Of a DNA stretch of 6,584 nt, positions 5,939 to 6,584 are shown piece by piece; position 1 is the stretch's first letter, and each line of letters starts with the position of its first letter. The position numbers and the translations under genes were made by a program. The stretch covers positions 1-6,584 of the forward strand of contig CANKOT010000125.1 in assembly GCA_947484245.1 (NCBI GenBank), in the 5' to 3' direction. Below the pieces are notes generated by a model, which worked only from the letters and a program-made list of their open reading frames with translations, searched no databases and was not told the DNA's origin. The stretch is from Comamonadaceae bacterium. Its GTDB lineage: Bacteria; Pseudomonadota; Gammaproteobacteria; Burkholderiales; Burkholderiaceae.

Positions 5939-6584
5939 CTAAGACCTGTTGAGCGTGTGAACCACGCGTTGAGGGTATGGAATTTCAATGCCTTCTGCTT
6001 GCAGCAGTTGTAAGATTTGAATGTTAATTTCTGACTTCAAGGTCAACAAACCAGCCTGTTGTTCATCGACCCAATAGTGGGCGCCAAACTCCAAGCCATC
6101 TGCACCAAAATTGGTAAGCGTGACAAATGGCAGAGGATCTTTCAAGACTTTGTTTTGCGCCTCGCAGGCCTGCATCAGAAGTTGCATCACCCTATCGACA
6201 TCCGTGCCGTAGGCCACAGTGACTTGGGTGGACTGCAAGATGCGCGAATCGGCTAAAGACAGATTTTCAACGCGGCTGTTAATGAGCATTTCGTTGGGCA
6301 CGATGGATTCACGCCCCGTCAGTGAGCGAATGACGGTGTAACGTGCTTTGATATCGGAGATGCGTCCTTCAAAGCCATCCACTTTGACACTGTCACCAAT
6401 GCGCATGCTGCGCTCAGCCAAAATCACAAATCCGCTGACGTAATTGGCGGCCAACTTTTGCAAACCAAAACCGATACCAACGCCTACCGCACCCCCCAAT
6501 ACTGAAAGCGCCGTGAGGTCAATGCCGACCGCCGACAAGGACAACATCAAGCCCACAAACAACAGCAAAGACGTCACAGCGTTG
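5939..6584 (-). CDS. MscS-family mechanosensitive ion channel, C-terminal part (5' end outside window)
   Basis: Inner-membrane channel of the MscS/KefA type, which opens under membrane tension to release solutes during hypo-osmotic shock. The reading frame stays open to the window edge, so the start is missing. A GTG at 6575-6577 is in frame but lies inside the membrane region and is not a credible start. Counting from that codon: a membrane segment at 3-18; the pore helix with its glycine/alanine pattern, GGAVGVGIGFGLQKLAANYVSG (residues 28-49); then the beta domain with RIGDSVKVDGFEGRISDI (59-76), VPNE (93-96) and the C-terminal alpha/beta domain, ending in IPYPQRVVHTLN (199-210). The stop is TAG at 5939-5941. 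It is convergent with the TRAP operon and probably unrelated to it. The missing N-terminus decides whether this is a short MscS or a larger KefA/YbdG-like protein. Confidence 0.93.
   Translation of the reverse strand, partial: NAVTSLLLFVGLMLSLSAVGIDLTALSVLGGAVGVGIGFGLQKLAANYVSGFVILAERSMRIGDSVKVDGFEGRISDIKARYTVIRSLTGRESIVPNEMLINSRVENLSLADSRILQSTQVTVAYGTDVDRVMQLLMQACEAQNKVLKDPLPFVTLTNFGADGLEFGAHYWVDEQQAGLLTLKSEINIQILQLLQAEGIEIPYPQRVVHTLNRS

Noticed and set aside
6575..6577. GTG as a true start for the MscS-like gene
   Set aside because: The frame stays open upstream to the edge, and this codon lies within the hydrophobic segment that comes before the pore helix, so the gene is truncated by the window.

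Overview
The window reads as ordinary chromosomal DNA of a betaproteobacterium. The protein style (EtfA/EtfB, DctP, MscS), the compact gene packing and a G+C content of roughly half suggest Burkholderiales, perhaps Comamonadaceae such as Limnohabitans or Rhodoferax relatives. That placement is by memory of protein style, not by a search. I see no phage, transposon, CRISPR, tRNA or rRNA.

Layout: (1) Left, minus strand: the electron transfer flavoprotein operon etfB-etfA, with a 4-base ATGA overlap. It is closed by a small hairpin with a T-rich tail at the left edge. (2) Positions 1748-2035 form a divergent control region holding two separate perfect palindromes. One, with 9-base arms, lies on the probable etfB promoter. 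The other, with 12-base arms, lies upstream of the probable dctP promoter. (3) Plus strand: a complete TRAP transporter, with periplasmic binding protein dctP, small membrane subunit dctQ and large membrane subunit dctM. It is followed 2 bases later by an alpha/beta hydrolase of the hormone-sensitive-lipase (HSL, family IV) type. A very clear intrinsic terminator sits between dctP and dctQ, right in front of dctQ. (4) Right, minus strand and convergent: the C-terminal part of an MscS-family mechanosensitive channel whose start lies beyond the window. Overlapping alternative hairpins fill the 66-base gap between the two stops.

How they may work together: DctP should capture a carboxylate in the periplasm and DctQM should import it with the sodium or proton gradient. 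The cytoplasmic hydrolase, translationally close to dctM, probably acts on an imported ester or lactone, or on a derivative of the substrate. ETF passes electrons from acyl-CoA dehydrogenases to ETF:quinone oxidoreductase, so the divergent pair could share a role in organic-acid or acyl-CoA catabolism, but only position suggests this. No regulator gene is present in the window.

I did not find an evidently new system. The best leads are the unassigned dctP palindrome, the terminator inside the TRAP operon, the etf operator candidate and the TRAP-linked esterase.
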